Assembly: GCF_012349115.1 (NCBI RefSeq) | Contig: NZ_PQIG01000013.1 | Location: forward strand, 62,001 to 126,000 | DNA from: Rhizobium ruizarguesonis | GTDB lineage: Bacteria; Pseudomonadota; Alphaproteobacteria; Rhizobiales; Rhizobiaceae | Reading direction: 5' to 3' | Length of the DNA: 64,000 nucleotides | In this document: positions 62,497 to 64,000 of the stretch, piece by piece | Position numbering within the stretch: the stretch's first letter is position 1 | Layout of the letters: every line of letters starts with the position of its first letter | The notes under the pieces: generated by a model | Database searches by the model: none | Told to the model about the DNA's origin: nothing | The model's input: only the letters and a program-made list of their open reading frames with translations | Translations under genes and position numbers: made by a program

Positions 62497-63804
62497 ATGA
62501 TTCCGCAGGAGATCATCCGTCGCAAGCGCGATGGCGACGAACTCGACGCCGCCGATATCAGCTCCTTCATCGCGGCACTCGCTGCCGGCCAATTGTCGGA
62601 AGGCCAGATCGGCGCGTTCGCCATGGCTGTTTGGTTCAAGGGCATGTCGCGGGCCGAAATCGTGGCCTTGACGCTGGCGATGGCCGATTCCGGCAACAGG
62701 CTGCAATGGACCGATATCGACCGCCCGATCGCCGACAAACATTCGACCGGCGGCGTCGGCGACAATGTTTCGCTGATGCTGGCGCCGATCGCTGCTGCCT
62801 GCGGCCTGGCCGTTCCGATGATCTCCGGACGCGGTCTTGGCCACACCGGCGGCACGCTGGATAAGCTCGAATCCATTCCCGGCTATCTAATCACCCCGGA
62901 TGCGAACTTGTTCCACAAGGTCGTGAAGGAAGCGGGATGCGCCATCATCGGCCAGACCGGGACCTTGGCGCCTGCCGACGGTAGGCTCTACGCCGTGCGC
63001 GACGTGACCGCCACCGTCGATTCCATTCCCCTCATCACCGCCTCTATCCTCTCGAAGAAACTTGCGGCGGGGCTCGAGACGCTGGTGCTCGACGTCAAGG
63101 TCGGCAACGGCGCCTTCATGGCTGACCGCGGTCAGGCGGAGATCCTGGCGCAGTCGCTGGTCGAGGTGGCCAATGGCGCAGGCGTGAAGGCGTCGGCCCT
63201 CATCACCGACATGAACCAGCCGCTCGCCGACAGTGCCGGCAATGCCGTCGAGATGCGCAACTGCCTGGACTTCCTGGCGGGCAGAAAAAAGGACACGCGG
63301 CTTGAGACCGTCGTTCTCGCCTTCGCCGCCGAAATGCTGGTGAAATCCGGCATTGCCGCTTCGTCCGATGAAGCCGAGACGATGGCGCGTCGAGCCCTGT
63401 CATCGGGAAAGGCGGCAGAGGTCTTCGCGCGCATGGTATCGATGCTCGGCGGTCCGGCCGATCTCATCGAAAACCCCGACCGATATCTGGCCAGGGCCCC
63501 TGTGGAAAAATCTGTCCCGGCCGCCCGGTCCGGCTGGCTTGCCGCCTGCGATGCGCGCGGTATCGGCGTCAGTGTCATCGACCTCGGCGGCGGAAGACGC
63601 CATCCGGCGGACCGGATCGACCACCGCGTCGGCTTTTCCGAACTCCTGCCGCTCGGCACCCGTGTGACCGCGGGCGAACCGATCGCTCTCGTTCACGCCG
63701 CTGACGAGGCCGCGGCGGAGAGGGGGGCTACAGCACTTGCCATGCACTACCGCATCACCGAGGACAGGCCGGAGCTGACACCGGTGATTGCGGGGCTGGT
63801 CTGA
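62497..63804 (+). CDS. deoA: Thymidine phosphorylase
   Basis: It splits thymidine and deoxyuridine with phosphate. The 435-aa protein has IIRRKRDGDELDAADIS at the start, the KHSTGGVGDN phosphate site, the family segment SGRGLGHTGGTLDKLESIPGY and LDVKVGNGAFM. It begins one base after the deoC stop. Together with cdd, punA and deoC it completes a nucleoside breakdown set. Confidence 0.97.
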   Translation: MIPQEIIRRKRDGDELDAADISSFIAALAAGQLSEGQIGAFAMAVWFKGMSRAEIVALTLAMADSGNRLQWTDIDRPIADKHSTGGVGDNVSLMLAPIAAACGLAVPMISGRGLGHTGGTLDKLESIPGYLITPDANLFHKVVKEAGCAIIGQTGTLAPADGRLYAVRDVTATVDSIPLITASILSKKLAAGLETLVLDVKVGNGAFMADRGQAEILAQSLVEVANGAGVKASALITDMNQPLADSAGNAVEMRNCLDFLAGRKKDTRLETVVLAFAAEMLVKSGIAASSDEAETMARRALSSGKAAEVFARMVSMLGGPADLIENPDRYLARAPVEKSVPAARSGWLAACDARGIGVSVIDLGGGRRHPADRIDHRVGFSELLPLGTRVTAGEPIALVHAADEAAAERGATALAMHYRITEDRPELTPVIAGLV

Positions 63805-63810
63805 TGCGGT

Positions 63811-64000
63811 TTACTGCTTGAGGCTGAGCGAACCGTCGGCGACGGAGTAGGAGGCGAGCTTCCGCAGGAAGCTCATGCCGACCAGCGTCATCGTCAGCGC
63901 ACCGTCCCTCAGGACGAAGGCTTCGACATCGCGCACGCGAATACCGCCGATTTCGACCCGGTCGAGTGTCACATGCGCGGCCTTCGTCTGACCGTTCGCA
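63811..64000 (-). CDS. Retropepsin-like aspartic protease, C-terminal part
   Basis: The last 62 codons of a minus-strand gene that runs off the window. The chain ends ALTMTLVGMSFLRKL then ADGSLSLKQ, after VEIGGIRVRDVEAFVL. This is the typical end of the TIGR02281 family, membrane-anchored retropepsin-like proteins of alphaproteobacteria. The catalytic DTG region lies outside. It converges with deoA, with six bases between. Confidence 0.8.
   Translation of the reverse strand, partial: ANGQTKAAHVTLDRVEIGGIRVRDVEAFVLRDGALTMTLVGMSFLRKLASYSVADGSLSLKQ

Overview
The window is chromosomal DNA of a Rhizobiales bacterium, most likely Rhizobium of the etli/leguminosarum group. The pointers are dense GC-rich coding with long antisense shadow frames, three copies of a RIME1-like rhizobial intergenic element, an alphaproteobacterial heat-shock promoter (CTTG-N18-CTTATAT) before dnaK, and a small-RNA gene beside polA that fits the rhizobial alpha-r7 family. 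Species and family names come from pattern recognition, not from a search. I see no prophage, insertion sequence, CRISPR array or obvious island; this is core chromosome with a few accessory genes.

Layout. 1-2275 (-): recF, a MoeB/ThiF-like E1 gene and a frameshifted GNAT gene, joined by ATGA overlaps. 2758-3479: an XRE regulator and a small unknown gene. 4007-7137 (-): dnaK-dnaJ. 7522-13277 (-): a class A penicillin-binding protein, a small unknown protein, an SH3b protein with an Arg/Asp-rich tail and an M20 peptidase, with two orphan plus-strand terminators between them, one of which ends a good small-RNA candidate. 13492-16418: an MHYT-PAS-GGDEF-EAL protein (+) and a MarR regulator (-). 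16521-22564: the alpha-r7-like sRNA (-), polA (+) and a soluble FtsK-type translocase (+). 22602-35333 (-): a complete carbon-phosphorus lyase operon, phnGHIJKL, hexapeptide transferase, phnCDE1E2, DUF1045 2H phosphoesterase, phnM, phnN and a GrpB-family gene, with phnF divergent. 36228-42247 (-): gpmA, dapB, an MsbA-like exporter, glk, mgsA and mepA. 42371-43608: an isochorismatase-like hydrolase and a TetR regulator, divergent. 43721-50978 (+): yejABEF, a 2-hydroxyacid dehydrogenase and a small membrane protein. 51166-54867: pncB, small genes, an RBBP9-type hydrolase with a divergent Lrp regulator, and tRNA-Ser(GGA). 55096-63804 (+): a small membrane protein, then an operon pairing a BMP-type nucleoside ABC importer with cdd, a purine nucleoside phosphorylase, deoC and deoA. 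The window ends inside a retropepsin-like protease gene (-).

How the genes work together. The phn block should import phosphonates (PhnCDE1E2), attach them to ribose (PhnGHIL, PhnM), cleave the C-P bond (PhnJ) and return the ribose product to PRPP (PhnN). There is no phnP; the DUF1045 2H phosphoesterase is a natural candidate for the cyclic phosphate step. Its promoter carries a clean PHO box and a perfect palindrome beside phnF, suggesting PhoB activation plus PhnF repression. The last operon imports nucleosides and degrades them to bases and central carbon intermediates.

The observations most worth following are the undescribed-looking sRNA at about 10668-10777 with a general-stress-type promoter, the phn operon with DUF1045 in place of PhnP and a GrpB-family gene at its end, the FtsK homologue without membrane segments, and several paired palindromes at divergent regulator promoters.
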